This document shows positions 10,543 through 20,224 of a stretch of 64,000 nt of DNA, piece by piece. A program made the position numbers and the translations under genes. Under the pieces are notes generated by a model. The model was not told the DNA's origin. It did not search any database and worked only from the letters and a program-made list of their open reading frames with translations. This DNA comes from Clostridium beijerinckii (lineage in GTDB: Bacteria > Bacillota > Clostridia > Clostridiales > Clostridiaceae). Position 1 is the stretch's first letter, and each line of letters begins with the position of its first letter. The DNA is taken from NCBI GenBank assembly GCA_003129525.1, contig CP029329.1:529501-593500 (forward strand), read 5' to 3'.

Positions 10543-11406
10543 TTAGTATAAATTAAAAATTTTATAGATAGCCTTCGCAACTCCAGCATTATCATTTGTA
10601 TCTGTTATATATTTTGCTGCTTCTTTTATTTGTGGGACAGCATTTTTCATAGCAAAAGATACTGGAAATTCAGTGAACATTGAATAATCATTAAAACTAT
10701 CCCCAATAACCATAACTTCATCTCTTCTTATCCCCATTTTTTCTGCAACCTTGGCCAATATAAGTCCTTTTTGTGCTTCTTTATTATTTATTTCTATATT
10801 TTTAGTAAAAGTTGAAGCGATAGCAATCCTCTCTATGGATTCTAATTTTCTTTTTACTTTTATAGTAGTTTCTTCATCATTATAAAAAGCAACAAATTTT
10901 CCTATTTTAATATCACTATTTAAAAATTCATCAATATCTTTAATATAATTTAAATCTAAAAAATGTGGATGTGTTTCTGCATATTTTATAGCTTCTTCAA
11001 AACTTGTTTTTGGATCAAAAGCTTTAATCCTATATGCAACTTCTGTTAATGCTTCTTCCTTAGTATTAACACTATATAATCCTTGATTAGTATAAATTTC
11101 AGCTACAATATTTTCTTTTATTATCATATCTATAATTTGACTTGCTTCTTTTCTACCGATGTAAATTCCTTCTAAGACTTTTCCTTCTTCGTCTATATAT
11201 TCTCCACCATTTAAAACTATACATTGACACCTTAAATCATTTTCATCAATTAATGGTTTAACATCTTCAAATCTTCTACCTGTGGCAATTGTAAACTTTA
11301 CTCCCATTGATTCAGCTTTTTTTATAGCTTCTAAATTCTCTTTTGATATTTTATGATTACTGTTAAGTAATGTTCCATCCATATCTGATGCAATAAGTCT
11401 TATCAT
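10543..11406 (-). CDS. Cof-type HAD-IIB sugar-phosphate phosphatase
   Basis: A 287-residue protein of the Cof/YidA branch of the haloacid dehalogenase superfamily. The nucleophile motif is DMDGTLLNSN near the N-terminus, motif II is TIATGR, and the C-terminal motifs include the conserved lysine (KGLILAK) and GDSFNDYSMF. The family dephosphorylates sugar phosphates or FMN-like compounds; the substrate cannot be told. The start MIRLIASDMDG at 11406 is chosen because GGAGG lies eight bases upstream; the longer frame would begin inside that site. It stands alone between the GH1 gene and the glycerate cluster. Confidence 0.9.
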   Translation of the reverse strand: MIRLIASDMDGTLLNSNHKISKENLEAIKKAESMGVKFTIATGRRFEDVKPLIDENDLRCQCIVLNGGEYIDEEGKVLEGIYIGRKEASQIIDMIIKENIVAEIYTNQGLYSVNTKEEALTEVAYRIKAFDPKTSFEEAIKYAETHPHFLDLNYIKDIDEFLNSDIKIGKFVAFYNDEETTIKVKRKLESIERIAIASTFTKNIEINNKEAQKGLILAKVAEKMGIRRDEVMVIGDSFNDYSMFTEFPVSFAMKNAVPQIKEAAKYITDTNDNAGVAKAIYKIFNLY

Positions 11407-11481
11407 CTTTAATTCCTCCATATTAACTCACTTTTCGTCTAATATATAGATAAACAAATTTATATTTATAAATTTAATGAG

Positions 11482-11603
11482 TTTATCTGATGTCTGGCCA
11501 CTATAACAGTGGCATGACCCTATACAGGGTAACCCTTGAGGGTATACGTTTAACTGATATTCAGATGGGAATCAAACCCCACATGAATCAAGTTTTACTT
11601 GAT
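11482..11603 (-). repeat. Repeat A, copy 3 (shorter, diverged)
   Basis: It shares the edges TTTATCTGAT and ACTTGAT and the GATGGGAATCAAACCCCAC hairpin with copies at 641-770 and 31622-31840. The middle is replaced by a different hairpin (CCACTATAACAGTGG) and CCCTTGAGGGTATA, the latter also found in copy 2. It lies between the HAD and CdaR genes. The rest of the 11407-11978 gap holds a terminator and nothing else recognised. Confidence 0.55.
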
Positions 11604-11875
11604 TTTTTCATTCAATTATATTTATACTTTTTACATATATATTTTTATTATATACCATAATAATAGAAATTAAGTGACTGTTTTAAAATAGAAAATATAT
11701 TTTTTTCCACTACAAATCGGACAACATTCAACTTTTAAACACATTAACAACATTTATTTAAAACACTTGCTACTGAAATAAATATTAATATAGATTTGTA
11801 GATTACCTCTAATCTTCTCACTTATAACCTTAAGTTGTTTACACAGTTTCAATTGTTATAACTGGTTTATAGTGT

Positions 11876-11912
11876 AAAAAGGAGCTGTTGAAAAATAATT
11901 TTTCAACAGCTC
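11876..11912 (-). terminator. Terminator of the cdaR-like gene
   Basis: GAGCTGTTGAAAAAT pairs perfectly with ATTTTTCAACAGCTC, with five T residues following on the minus strand. It lies 67 bp after the regulator stop codon. Confidence 0.85.
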
Positions 11913-11978
11913 TATCATCATTATCTATAATTTTACATTTAGTCTATTGCTATTATGCGTAACTATGCCTCTCAATAA

Positions 11979-13019
11979 TTACCTCCAAATTAATCCACAT
12001 AGCAATTCAAATAGTTCTAATAAATTCTTTGGATTCTTTCCTGTCAGCTTTTTAATTCTTTCTAATCTATAATTTAAAGTATTTCTATGTATATTTAGCA
12101 TATTAGCTACATTGTTAATATCTCCATTCTCCTCTATATACGCTTGTATAGTTTGGATAAGTTCTAATTTATTTCCATAGTTATCAATATTGTGCATCAA
12201 CGAAACCAATGACGTTTTATTATCATGTGATAAATGAATAAAGAACTTTAACTCATCATAACTATATATTAAACTTGATGGTTTTATCTTTATGCCAATC
12301 TCCATTGCTAATTCCGCATTTTCTAATGAAACTGAAACAATATCCTCTTTTCCTCCAATACTTATCTTATTTATCTCTTTATTTTCTTCTAAATTCTTTA
12401 GTAATGTATTATATATGTGATTAGATGTAATAAAAAATACTATTCTGTTATTATCAAGCTCACAATAATGTGAATACCTTTGACACAATGTTTTTAAACT
12501 GTTCGAATTTATATTGCCATCTACAAGAATAACCTGACATTTTTTCGTAAGATCAATTCCATAACTTTTAGCCCTCTGATGAAATTTATCATCATACTCC
12601 ATTTTCCTATGAACTAGATCATTATAAAATTTCTGCATATTTAATCTTCTGTTCTGAATTTCCTCATCAATTTTAGATTGCTCGATTAATAAAACTGCAG
12701 TTACACGAACCAGCTTGCTAAATCTTCTTACTTCATCTGGATGCCCTGTAATTCCTATTACTCCTATTACTTTTTCATTGACAATAATAGGCTCATTCAC
12801 ACCTAGTTTCATCCTTTCATCTTCTTCATATACCTCATTTATATGTTGACTATTTATTGCATTTCTAGCGCCTTCATGGATAGTTCCAATACGTTTCATA
12901 TCTCCACTACCTATAATTATTCCATTTTCATCCATAACATTTATATTATAAGGAATCACATTCATCATTTCTAAAACAATTTTTTGTGCTATAGTTTTTG
13001 ATAGCTTCATATTATTCAC
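11979..13019 (-). CDS. CdaR-family sugar diacid / glycerate regulator
   Basis: A 346-residue protein with an N-terminal sugar-diacid recognition domain (LSKTIAQKIVLEMM, GIIIGSGD, RIGTIHEGA) and a C-terminal PucR/CdaR helix-turn-helix (NNVANMLNIHRNTLNYRLER). CdaR proteins activate genes for glycerate, glucarate and galactarate use. It lies downstream of a glycerate kinase and a GntP-type permease on the same strand, so it probably controls them. The start is uncertain: a GTG at 13019 or the ATG three codons later at 13010, both with weak ribosome sites. Confidence 0.88.
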   Translation of the reverse strand: MNNMKLSKTIAQKIVLEMMNVIPYNINVMDENGIIIGSGDMKRIGTIHEGARNAINSQHINEVYEEDERMKLGVNEPIIVNEKVIGVIGITGHPDEVRRFSKLVRVTAVLLIEQSKIDEEIQNRRLNMQKFYNDLVHRKMEYDDKFHQRAKSYGIDLTKKCQVILVDGNINSNSLKTLCQRYSHYCELDNNRIVFFITSNHIYNTLLKNLEENKEINKISIGGKEDIVSVSLENAELAMEIGIKIKPSSLIYSYDELKFFIHLSHDNKTSLVSLMHNIDNYGNKLELIQTIQAYIEENGDINNVANMLNIHRNTLNYRLERIKKLTGKNPKNLLELFELLCGLIWR

Positions 13020-13320
13020 ATCTTTCTAATGCATATTGAGCCACATTTAAATAATTTTTAATAATACATTATTTATTATTTTGATTTCTATAATAACCTA
13101 TAAATGAACATTTTTCAGCCCAAGTATTTACAGTTCAAATTTTTTTATACTTTATAAGGAACATGAAAATAAATAATAAGTCCAAAGTTGCCATTAGAGA
13201 ACTTATAAATCATCAACTATAAGACTATTATAATCTTTGATTTTACTTATATTGTTAAAATGTGTAAGTGCTTTTGCTCGTTTATAGTAATAACAAAGCA
13301 TTTTTAAATATTATTCTGAC

Positions 13321-13367
13321 TTGTAATTAGTACAAATATGCCTTAAACAGATTTGTACTAATTACAA
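13321..13367 (-). terminator. Perfect 17-bp hairpin overlapping the glycerate kinase stop codon
   Basis: TTGTAATTAGTACAAAT pairs with ATTTGTACTAATTACAA. The stem begins within the last codons of the kinase gene. No T run follows, so it may be an RNA-stability or attenuation hairpin rather than a full terminator. The rest of the 13020-13361 gap shows no gene. Confidence 0.5.
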
Positions 13368-14504
13368 TAAATTCATAAGCCTTATTATATTTTCAGCTGT
13401 CTTTTCAATATTTTCTTGTCCCTTCACTAAAGCTTCCTCCAAAGAAGTTGCTCCTTTAGTGATGCCAAATATTGAATCTATTCCACCTTCATATAAAATA
13501 TCTATGCCTTCACCAACTCTTCCAGCTAATGCAATCACTGGCTTATTGTGCTTTTTAGCAACTGTAGCAACACCTAAAGGAGTCTTTCCATACTGAGTTT
13601 GAAAATCTATACTTCCTTCTCCAGTCCAAACCATATGGGCATCTTTTACTTTTTCTTCTAGCCCAGCATATTCAATGACCATTTCGATACCTCTTTTCAA
13701 AGTACCATTTAAAAATGCCAGAAGTCCAGCTCCTAGTCCACCTGCTGCTCCTGCTCCTGGTTCATCTAACACATTTTTACCCAGTTGCTTTTTTATTATA
13801 TCTGCATAGTGTTTCAAATTATCATCTAATGTTCCTATCATTTCTTGAGTAGCTCCTTTTTGTGGACCAAATACATTTGAAGCTCCTCTTTCTCCACAAA
13901 GTGGATTGTTAACATCACAAGCTACTTCTACAATGACATCTTTCAACCTAGAATCAAAATTATTTAAATCGATAGTACTTAGTTTTCCTAACTCTCCGCC
14001 ACCAAAAGCTAATTCATTTCCTTGTTTATCTAATAATTTTCCACCAAGTGCTTGAATAACTCCAGCTCCGCCATCATTAGTAGCACTTCCGCCAATACCT
14101 ATTAATAGTTTTTTCACGCCATGGTCTAAGCATGCCTTGATAAGCTGACCAGTACCATAGGTTGTAGTTAATAATGGATTCCTTTTTTCTGGATGCACTA
14201 GTTGTATTCCACTGGCACTAGCCATTTCTAATATTCCTATTTCGCCTTCTCCTAAAATACCATACTGTGCTTCTACTTTATTTCCAAGTGGTCCAACTAC
14301 TTCTAAAGAATATATTTTCCCATCAGTAGCATCTACTAATGACTGCATAGTTCCTTCTCCACCATCAGCCATAGGTATATGTATACAACTAATATTACTA
14401 TTCGCTTTTTTTATTCCTCTTTCCATTGCTTCACAAACTTCTTTTGCTGTCATACTTTCCTTAAATGAATCTGGTGCTAATGCAATAACTAAATCCTTTT
14501 TCAT
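13362..14504 (-). CDS. Glycerate kinase (GlxK/GarK family)
   Basis: A 380-residue enzyme of the glycerate kinase type-1 family. The N-terminal LAPDSFKESMTAKEVCEAM and MADGGEGTMQSL motifs, the IGIGGSATNDGGAG loop and a late WTGEGSIDFQTQYGKTP motif are all characteristic. It phosphorylates D-glycerate with ATP, usually to 2-phosphoglycerate, feeding glycolysis. AGGAGA precedes the ATG. A truncated GntP-type permease gene lies 57 bp upstream and a CdaR-type regulator downstream, making a glycerate-use module. Confidence 0.93.
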   Translation of the reverse strand: MKKDLVIALAPDSFKESMTAKEVCEAMERGIKKANSNISCIHIPMADGGEGTMQSLVDATDGKIYSLEVVGPLGNKVEAQYGILGEGEIGILEMASASGIQLVHPEKRNPLLTTTYGTGQLIKACLDHGVKKLLIGIGGSATNDGGAGVIQALGGKLLDKQGNELAFGGGELGKLSTIDLNNFDSRLKDVIVEVACDVNNPLCGERGASNVFGPQKGATQEMIGTLDDNLKHYADIIKKQLGKNVLDEPGAGAAGGLGAGLLAFLNGTLKRGIEMVIEYAGLEEKVKDAHMVWTGEGSIDFQTQYGKTPLGVATVAKKHNKPVIALAGRVGEGIDILYEGGIDSIFGITKGATSLEEALVKGQENIEKTAENIIRLMNLL

Positions 14505-14561
14505 TTTTAATTCTCCTAACTCACATTTATATATTTTGTGGGATTAACGCCTAAATTCTAA

Positions 14562-15542
14562 TTATCCTAAAAATCCATATATGATTGTTGCTGCAATACA
14601 CATAACTCCACCAATCAAAGATTCAAGTGGCATTAACTTCATACGTTCTTTAATATCCATTTTTACAGAATCTGCCGTAGTATGGAAGAATGTACCATGT
14701 GGTAAGTGGTCAATTACTATGGCACCTGTATGAACCATAATAGCTGCATTTAATGGAGCGACTCCCATAGCTAATATTGCTTTCCCAAAGCTACCAGCTG
14801 CCACAAGTGATCCTGTTGATGTTGATGCTGTAGCTCCACCCATTAATATTCCTGATATTGGTGCTAAAAACACTCCTGAAATACCTGTTGATTGAATACA
14901 GTATACTACTGCATCACTTAAATTTGATTTAGAAATAATACCTGCTATTGCTCCTGCTCCAATTAATATGATTGCAGTACCTGTCATTTTGTTTAACCCT
15001 GAAGTTGTATAAGGAATAAATTTGTTAAATTTACCCATTGCAATTAACCCTATCATACCTGCAAGTGGTAATATAATCAATGAATCAATTTTAATTGCTG
15101 CCAGTGCTGGTATATTAAGCATGCTTCCAATAGGACTAATTGCTAACAATACAATAGCTACAATTGGAGCTACCATTGCTTTACCAAAAGTTGTTTTTTC
15201 CTTAATAGTTGTTATAGCCACTTCTGATTCTTTTGTAGTTATATCTTTAATTGCTTCTCCTCTTTTGTTTAGCAATGTAGCAATAAAATATGTTACTATT
15301 AATCCTACTATTGCTGGTATAATTCCTCTTATCATTACTTGTGCTAAATCTACATCAAATCCTTTTGCTACTGCAATAGTATTTGGATTAGGCGACATTA
15401 TGTTTCCAGCCTTACCTCCACCTATCATCGCTAAAAGTATTGCAGATTTAGTAAGTCCTGCTTTTTTTGCTACAGATAATGCTATTGGTGCAACTATAAT
15501 AACTGAAACTGTAATAAATACACCTACCGCAGTAATAACCAC
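14562..15542 (-). pseudogene. GntP-family permease, 5'-truncated
   Basis: The 326 residues match the C-terminal three quarters of GntP/gluconate-glycerate permeases: PIALSVAKKAGL, then MIGGGKAGNIMSPNPNTIA, then late HLPHGTFFH. Family members are about 420-450 residues, so roughly the first 100 residues (the first membrane segments) are missing. The frame opens at a GTG at 15542 with an in-frame TAA six bases further upstream and no ribosome-binding site. No N-terminal remnant is visible in any frame in the 286 bp before it. A deletion that removed the start is the simplest reading, so the glycerate uptake step is probably lost. A functional shortened protein is unlikely but not excluded. Confidence 0.8.
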
Positions 15543-15720
15543 ATATCGTTAACGTTTACTCGGATTATATATTAATAATAATATATTTATTGTTCTCTTG
15601 ATATTGTTTACTTAACATTTTTTTTGTTCATATGCACAACGCTTTTTGTATTATTATACATAATATCTATTTTTAACATTTATCCAATTTTAATAACAAT
15701 TCCGCTGAGTATTGAAGCAT

Positions 15721-15761
15721 AAAAAAATAATAAGCCATTGAAAAATAATTTTTCAATAGCC
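15721..15761 (-). terminator. Terminator of the GH4 gene
   Basis: The minus strand reads GGCTATTGAAAAAT, loop, ATTTTTCAATGGC, and then a T-rich tract ending in seven T residues. It lies about 70 bp past the GH4 stop. Its core (TTGAAAAATAATTTTTCAA) is identical to that of the terminator at 11876-11912. Confidence 0.8.
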
Positions 15762-15828
15762 TATTTAAATATTTTATATAAATTCTAACTTTGCAATTAA
15801 ACCTTAAATTTCTTGGGCATTACTTTAA

Positions 15829-17193
15829 TTATTCATTCTGCATTGTTAATTGTTCAATTGCTTCTTTGAATTGTGGTAAGTACTTTTTATGTGCTAATAG
15901 CATTTCATTTAATAATTCTTTTGCTATTTCTCCACTTGGAACCAATGGATTTATTGTAAATGCATGAAGTGCCTTGTTATAATTTCCTGTAACTGCAGCT
16001 GAAATTATTGTTTCTTCCATGCCCTTCATCATTTGAACCATTCCTCTTGCTGCTGGATTAAACTTTCCCCAGTTTATTGGCTGAGGTCCATTTGCTGTAA
16101 TAATAGATGAAATCTCCACCACTGAATCATATGGCAAGTCTTCTATAGAGCCCTTATTAGTTGTGCTAACTACCATAGTAATTCTCTTATCATTATAAAT
16201 TGAAGTAATTAATTCACAGGCAGCATCACTATAGTAAGCTCCCCCCCTCTTTGTTAATTGTTCTGGCTTATAGTCAAGCTTTGGATCTTTATACAATTCA
16301 AATAATTCTGTTTCTGTTCTCTTTACTACTTCCGCTCTAGTTTCTCCCTTTGAAAATTCTTCTAATTCAGACTTTAACATATCATCTTTAACGTAATAAT
16401 ATCTGTGATATGGACAAGGTAACATTTCCAAATCTTTAAGTTGTTCAAAATTGAACTTAACATCTTTAATATTAGCTACTCCAAAGCCAATAGCTTCTTT
16501 TTCAAACTCTGGATTATACATTTTATTAAGTATTTCCTCAGTTCTTTCATTTCCGTCTTTATCCCATACTCTGTGCCAATGGAAGTGATTTAATCCTGCA
16601 AATTTAAAGAATAAATCTTTTTCTGGAATTTTTAAAACCTTACTACAATCTTTAATAGCATTAATTGCAAGATTGCATAATCCAACAGTTTTATCCCATC
16701 CACCATATTTAATAGCAGCTTCTGTTATCATACCGGATGGATTTGTAAAATTAACAAACCATGCATCAGGGCATAATTCTCTCATGTCATCTATTATGTC
16801 TAGTATTACTGGAATTGTTCTAAATGCTTTAAGCATACCACCAGCGCCATTAGTTTCTTGTCCAATTATTCCATGACTTAAAGGAATTCTTTCATCCTTT
16901 ATTCTTGCATCTAAAAGACCAACTCTAAATTGAGTTGTCACAAAATCTGCGTCTTTAAGTGCTTCTCTTCTATCTAAAGTTAAATTAACTTTCCAATCAA
17001 TGCCTGCAGCTTTAACCATTCTTTTAGCCATGGCCCCTACAATTTCAAGTTTTTCTTTTCCGTCTTCAATATCAACAAGCCACAATTCTCCAATAGGCAA
17101 TTCGTCTTTCCTCTTTATAAATCCTTCAATTAATTCAGGAGTATAACTTGATCCGCCACCAATGGTAACTATTTTGATTTTCTTATCTTTCAT
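15829..17193 (-). CDS. GH4 6-phospho-beta-glucosidase (LicH/CelF type)
   Basis: A 454-residue family 4 glycosidase. The N-terminal IVTIGGGSSYTPEL is the NAD-binding loop. FVNFTNPSGMITEA, GLCNLAIN (metal-binding cysteine) and AGLNHFHW (metal-binding histidine) follow. These enzymes use NAD+ and a divalent metal in a redox mechanism to split 6-phospho-beta-glucosides in the cytoplasm. With the GH1 enzyme at 8665-10077 it gives two unrelated routes for PTS-imported beta-glucosides. A run of seven G residues lies in the coding strand (near 16241-16247), an unusual tract in such AT-rich DNA. AGGAGAGG precedes the ATG. The shared block at 17403-17445 lies upstream. Confidence 0.93.
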   Translation of the reverse strand: MKDKKIKIVTIGGGSSYTPELIEGFIKRKDELPIGELWLVDIEDGKEKLEIVGAMAKRMVKAAGIDWKVNLTLDRREALKDADFVTTQFRVGLLDARIKDERIPLSHGIIGQETNGAGGMLKAFRTIPVILDIIDDMRELCPDAWFVNFTNPSGMITEAAIKYGGWDKTVGLCNLAINAIKDCSKVLKIPEKDLFFKFAGLNHFHWHRVWDKDGNERTEEILNKMYNPEFEKEAIGFGVANIKDVKFNFEQLKDLEMLPCPYHRYYYVKDDMLKSELEEFSKGETRAEVVKRTETELFELYKDPKLDYKPEQLTKRGGAYYSDAACELITSIYNDKRITMVVSTTNKGSIEDLPYDSVVEISSIITANGPQPINWGKFNPAARGMVQMMKGMEETIISAAVTGNYNKALHAFTINPLVPSGEIAKELLNEMLLAHKKYLPQFKEAIEQLTMQNE

Positions 17194-17402
17194 ATCTTAT
17201 TTCCTCTCCTATTTTTATCTTCGATACGATTTTTGTAATATATTTTCACTCTAAAAAACCTTAGAATATTTAAACAATAATTTGGATTTTTGAGTATGAG
17301 ATGATTACTTTAGTTTAGATAAAGTTTTTCAAGTAATCATTTACTTAAATATACCACAGAAAATAAATAATTACTTTTATTCTGGAATTTTAGTGACACA
17401 TT

Positions 17403-17445
17403 CTACTTTTAGTTATTTGTTTTTTTATAAAACAAGTTGTTTTTA
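17403..17445 (-). promoter_or_regulatory. Upstream block shared with the GH1 gene (candidate operator/promoter)
   Basis: The plus strand reads CTACTTTTAGTTATTTG, a T run, AAACAAGTTGTTTTTA, matching 10224-10268 in order and spacing. The minus-strand core AAACAACTTGTTT is near-palindromic. It lies 210-252 bp before the GH4 start. The 17194-17603 gap also holds the hairpin at 17485-17543 and no gene. Confidence 0.5.
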
Positions 17446-17484
17446 GTTTCTATAGGTACATATACCAGCTTTTATTTAATATAA

Positions 17485-17543
17485 TTAATTGAACCCAATA
17501 TTCTTAAATGCATATTGCACTTAGAAACATTGGGTTCAATTAA
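17485..17543. terminator. Hairpin downstream of the diguanylate cyclase gene
   Basis: AATTGAACCCAAT (from 17487) pairs perfectly with ATTGGGTTCAATT (to 17541) around a 29-base loop. The flanks are AT-rich but lack a clean T run, so it is a weak terminator candidate between the cyclase and the GH4 promoter. Confidence 0.45.
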
Positions 17544-17603
17544 CTATATCTTACGTAGATAATTCTATTTTTCTATTTAATTTACTATTTTTATTCTCAT
17601 TTT

Positions 17604-20003
17604 TTAACTCTCACCAAAGACACAATAATTGTCTCTACCTTTATTTTTAGCTAAATATACTGCTTCATCTGCATTTACAAAAAGCTCCCTAAATGACTTA
17701 CCATGCTCAGGGAACCTGGAAATTCCTATGCTACCTGATACTTTATAATCTTTTGTTTCTTCTACAAAATCTGTTTTAAACCCTTTAACTAAATCATCAG
17801 CCTTTTTATATAAGAATTCTTGTGAATCTATATTCTTTAAAAATACAATAAATTCATCTCCTCCTATCCTGCCAATAATAGAATTTTCATTAAAAACTTC
17901 TGAAAGCATTGAAGAAATATTAGACAAAACATAGTCGCCAACTAAGTGTCCTAAGTTGTCATTAATATCCTTAAAATAATCAACATCTATCATAAACAAT
18001 GCTCCCTTACTATTTAAACCTTCATTTTCCAAGTATTCTTCAATCACACTTTCAACTGTCCCTTTGTTATATAAACCAGTCAAGCTATCTCTTTGTGCTT
18101 TAAATAGAAGTTTGTCCGCTTCCATTTTTTCTTTATGAATATCAATTATTGAACCTATAACTCTAAAAATATTGTTTTCTTGGTCAAACATAGCAGTTGC
18201 TCTTATTTTGCACCAAATAAATTCACCATCATTTTTTCTAAGTCTAATTTCAATTTCTTTATATCGCTCTCCATTTATAATGTCATTTAAAATTTTTCCT
18301 AACTTCTTAATATCATCTTTATAAATAATATTACTTTGATATATTTTCTTACTAATATCAACTATAGTTGATTCATAATTGAATTTGTTTTTCCAATTTT
18401 CTGAAAAATAAATACTATCATCCTTAATATTCCATTCAAAAATTATATCCTCTGTTTGAGACATAACTATACGATAACGTTCTTCGCTTAATCTAAGTTC
18501 CTCCTGTATTATTTTAGATTCAGTTATATTTATTACTACGCTATAACTAATTTCTTTTCCATATTTATTTTTCATTATTTGCCCTTTATCTAGCAGCCAT
18601 ATTACACTTTCATCTTTTTGTTTTACTCTATATTCTACATTATATTTATTGGATTTACATAATTGTTCTCTAATTTCTCTAATTACTCGTTCTTTATCTT
18701 GTTCATAAATTAATTCAATTAATTTTTTACCGAAAACATCTTTAAACCCATGCTTTTCATACCCTAAAATATTTAAGTATCCGCCATTTACAAATTCTAA
18801 AATATGGTCTCCATTTTCGATTCTACAACGATAAACTCCACCTGGTATATTAGATGTTATAGATTGCAAATCTCTATTTTTCTCTTGAATATGTTTTTTA
18901 TTTTTTTCTATATTATCTATTAAATCATTAAAAGCTGTAGCTATTTCTCCAAATTCATTGTTTTTATCATATATAAATCTATCTTTAGTATATCCTTGCT
19001 TTATTTTTCTTATAACTTCTAACAACTTATATATTGGTTTTGTAAAATAATTAATTATAAACATATACGAAACTATTACAATAATAAAAATAAATATTGT
19101 GAATGTAATTATATTACTTATATTTTTGTACATAGGATTCTTAAATTCAGCCCATTCAACCCCACTTAATACTATCCATCCCGTATTGTTAATCGTCGAA
19201 TAATATCCTATCTTTTCTTTTCCATTTATTTCATATTGTATTAATCCATTTGGATTACTATGAAAATCTATTTTTATCCATTGTTCATATAAATTATTAG
19301 ATGTATTAATCCTATTAATACTATCTTTCAGATTCTCACTATTGCTTACTGCTATTTTCCCATTTGAATCCATTACTGAAATTTTCCCACTCTGAAAAAA
19401 ATGTATATTATTTAGAATATTTTTAAAATAGTTCATATTTATTATATTGATCACTGCGCCTTGATACTGATTACCCAAAAATATCGGTTTTGCTATTATT
19501 GCACTTTTAATTCCCCCATTAAAATCTTCTCGTTCTATAATATTTGTTATGACTAATTCATTATTTTTAAGTCTTTCTATTTCTTTACTAGAAATCATAA
19601 TTTCTGTATTTATATATTCATCATCACTAGATGCAATAATAATTCCATCATTATTAATAAGTAATCCTATGCTCAAATAAAATTGTTGATTTATTCTATC
19701 ACTAAAAAGTTCATTTAATATTTTTCTATTATTTTTTTGATTTTCAATATTTACTTTATTATTTGAATCAAATAATAAATCTTTTACTAATGGTATATTG
19801 GCAGTAATATTAAGATCACTTACGTTTTGATCAAAGAAAGCTTCTAAATGCATTGACTGATCATTAGCCTCTGTTATAATATTTTGCTTAATCAGTTCTA
19901 TATTTTTAGCATTAAAATTTGCAATACATATACTTGTCGAAATAATTACAGGAACTATCCCCAATATTATAGAAAAAATTATAAATCTTTTTCTTATCGT
20001 CAT
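17604..20003 (-). CDS. Membrane sensor diguanylate cyclase (sensor, HAMP, two PAS, GGDEF)
   Basis: A 799-residue protein. A transmembrane segment near the N-terminus and a second near residues 287-310 bracket an extracellular sensor of dCache type. A HAMP-like region follows, then two PAS domains with PAC-type ends (VVINITESK and GSIIDIHKE), and a GGDEF domain (RDSLTGLYNKGTVE, then GRIGGDEFIVFLKN). It makes cyclic di-GMP from two GTP in response to an external and a PAS signal. The usual RxxD inhibitory site before GGDEF is replaced by NENS, so product feedback through that site is unlikely. The gene stands alone. AAGGAGAG precedes the ATG. Confidence 0.92.
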   Translation of the reverse strand: MTIRKRFIIFSIILGIVPVIISTSICIANFNAKNIELIKQNIITEANDQSMHLEAFFDQNVSDLNITANIPLVKDLLFDSNNKVNIENQKNNRKILNELFSDRINQQFYLSIGLLINNDGIIIASSDDEYINTEIMISSKEIERLKNNELVITNIIEREDFNGGIKSAIIAKPIFLGNQYQGAVINIINMNYFKNILNNIHFFQSGKISVMDSNGKIAVSNSENLKDSINRINTSNNLYEQWIKIDFHSNPNGLIQYEINGKEKIGYYSTINNTGWIVLSGVEWAEFKNPMYKNISNIITFTIFIFIIVIVSYMFIINYFTKPIYKLLEVIRKIKQGYTKDRFIYDKNNEFGEIATAFNDLIDNIEKNKKHIQEKNRDLQSITSNIPGGVYRCRIENGDHILEFVNGGYLNILGYEKHGFKDVFGKKLIELIYEQDKERVIREIREQLCKSNKYNVEYRVKQKDESVIWLLDKGQIMKNKYGKEISYSVVINITESKIIQEELRLSEERYRIVMSQTEDIIFEWNIKDDSIYFSENWKNKFNYESTIVDISKKIYQSNIIYKDDIKKLGKILNDIINGERYKEIEIRLRKNDGEFIWCKIRATAMFDQENNIFRVIGSIIDIHKEKMEADKLLFKAQRDSLTGLYNKGTVESVIEEYLENEGLNSKGALFMIDVDYFKDINDNLGHLVGDYVLSNISSMLSEVFNENSIIGRIGGDEFIVFLKNIDSQEFLYKKADDLVKGFKTDFVEETKDYKVSGSIGISRFPEHGKSFRELFVNADEAVYLAKNKGRDNYCVFGES

Positions 20004-20155
20004 TTTTTCTCTCCTTTAATTATAAATCTACAAATTATATATTAATTTTACCAAACTTTTTAATTATTATATATATTTATTTATAATTAAAGTGAAAAAT
20101 CTGCAATTAAGTTTTCATAAATATTAATCAAAACATCATTTCTTTTATAGAAAAA

Positions 20156-20207
20156 ATAAAAAAAGTATTAAATTAGCTATTTATAAAATAACTTATCTAA
20201 TACTTTC
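20156..20207 (-). terminator. Terminator of the transporter/small-protein pair
   Basis: AAAGTATTA on one side pairs with TAATACTTT on the other, with a longer imperfect stem inside, and a T-rich run follows on the minus strand. It lies just after the stop codon at 20225. Confidence 0.65.
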
Positions 20208-20224
20208 ATCTTAATTCTCTATTA

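Noticed and set aside
10354-10551. Small plus-strand frame of 65 codons in the GH1-HAD gap
   Set aside because: It starts inside the hairpin terminator at 10318-10361, has no ribosome site and no recognisable sequence.
15022-15552. Plus-strand frame of 176 codons opposite the GntP gene
   Set aside because: The minus strand matches GntP well, and the plus-strand frame is a hydrophobic mirror with no family resemblance.
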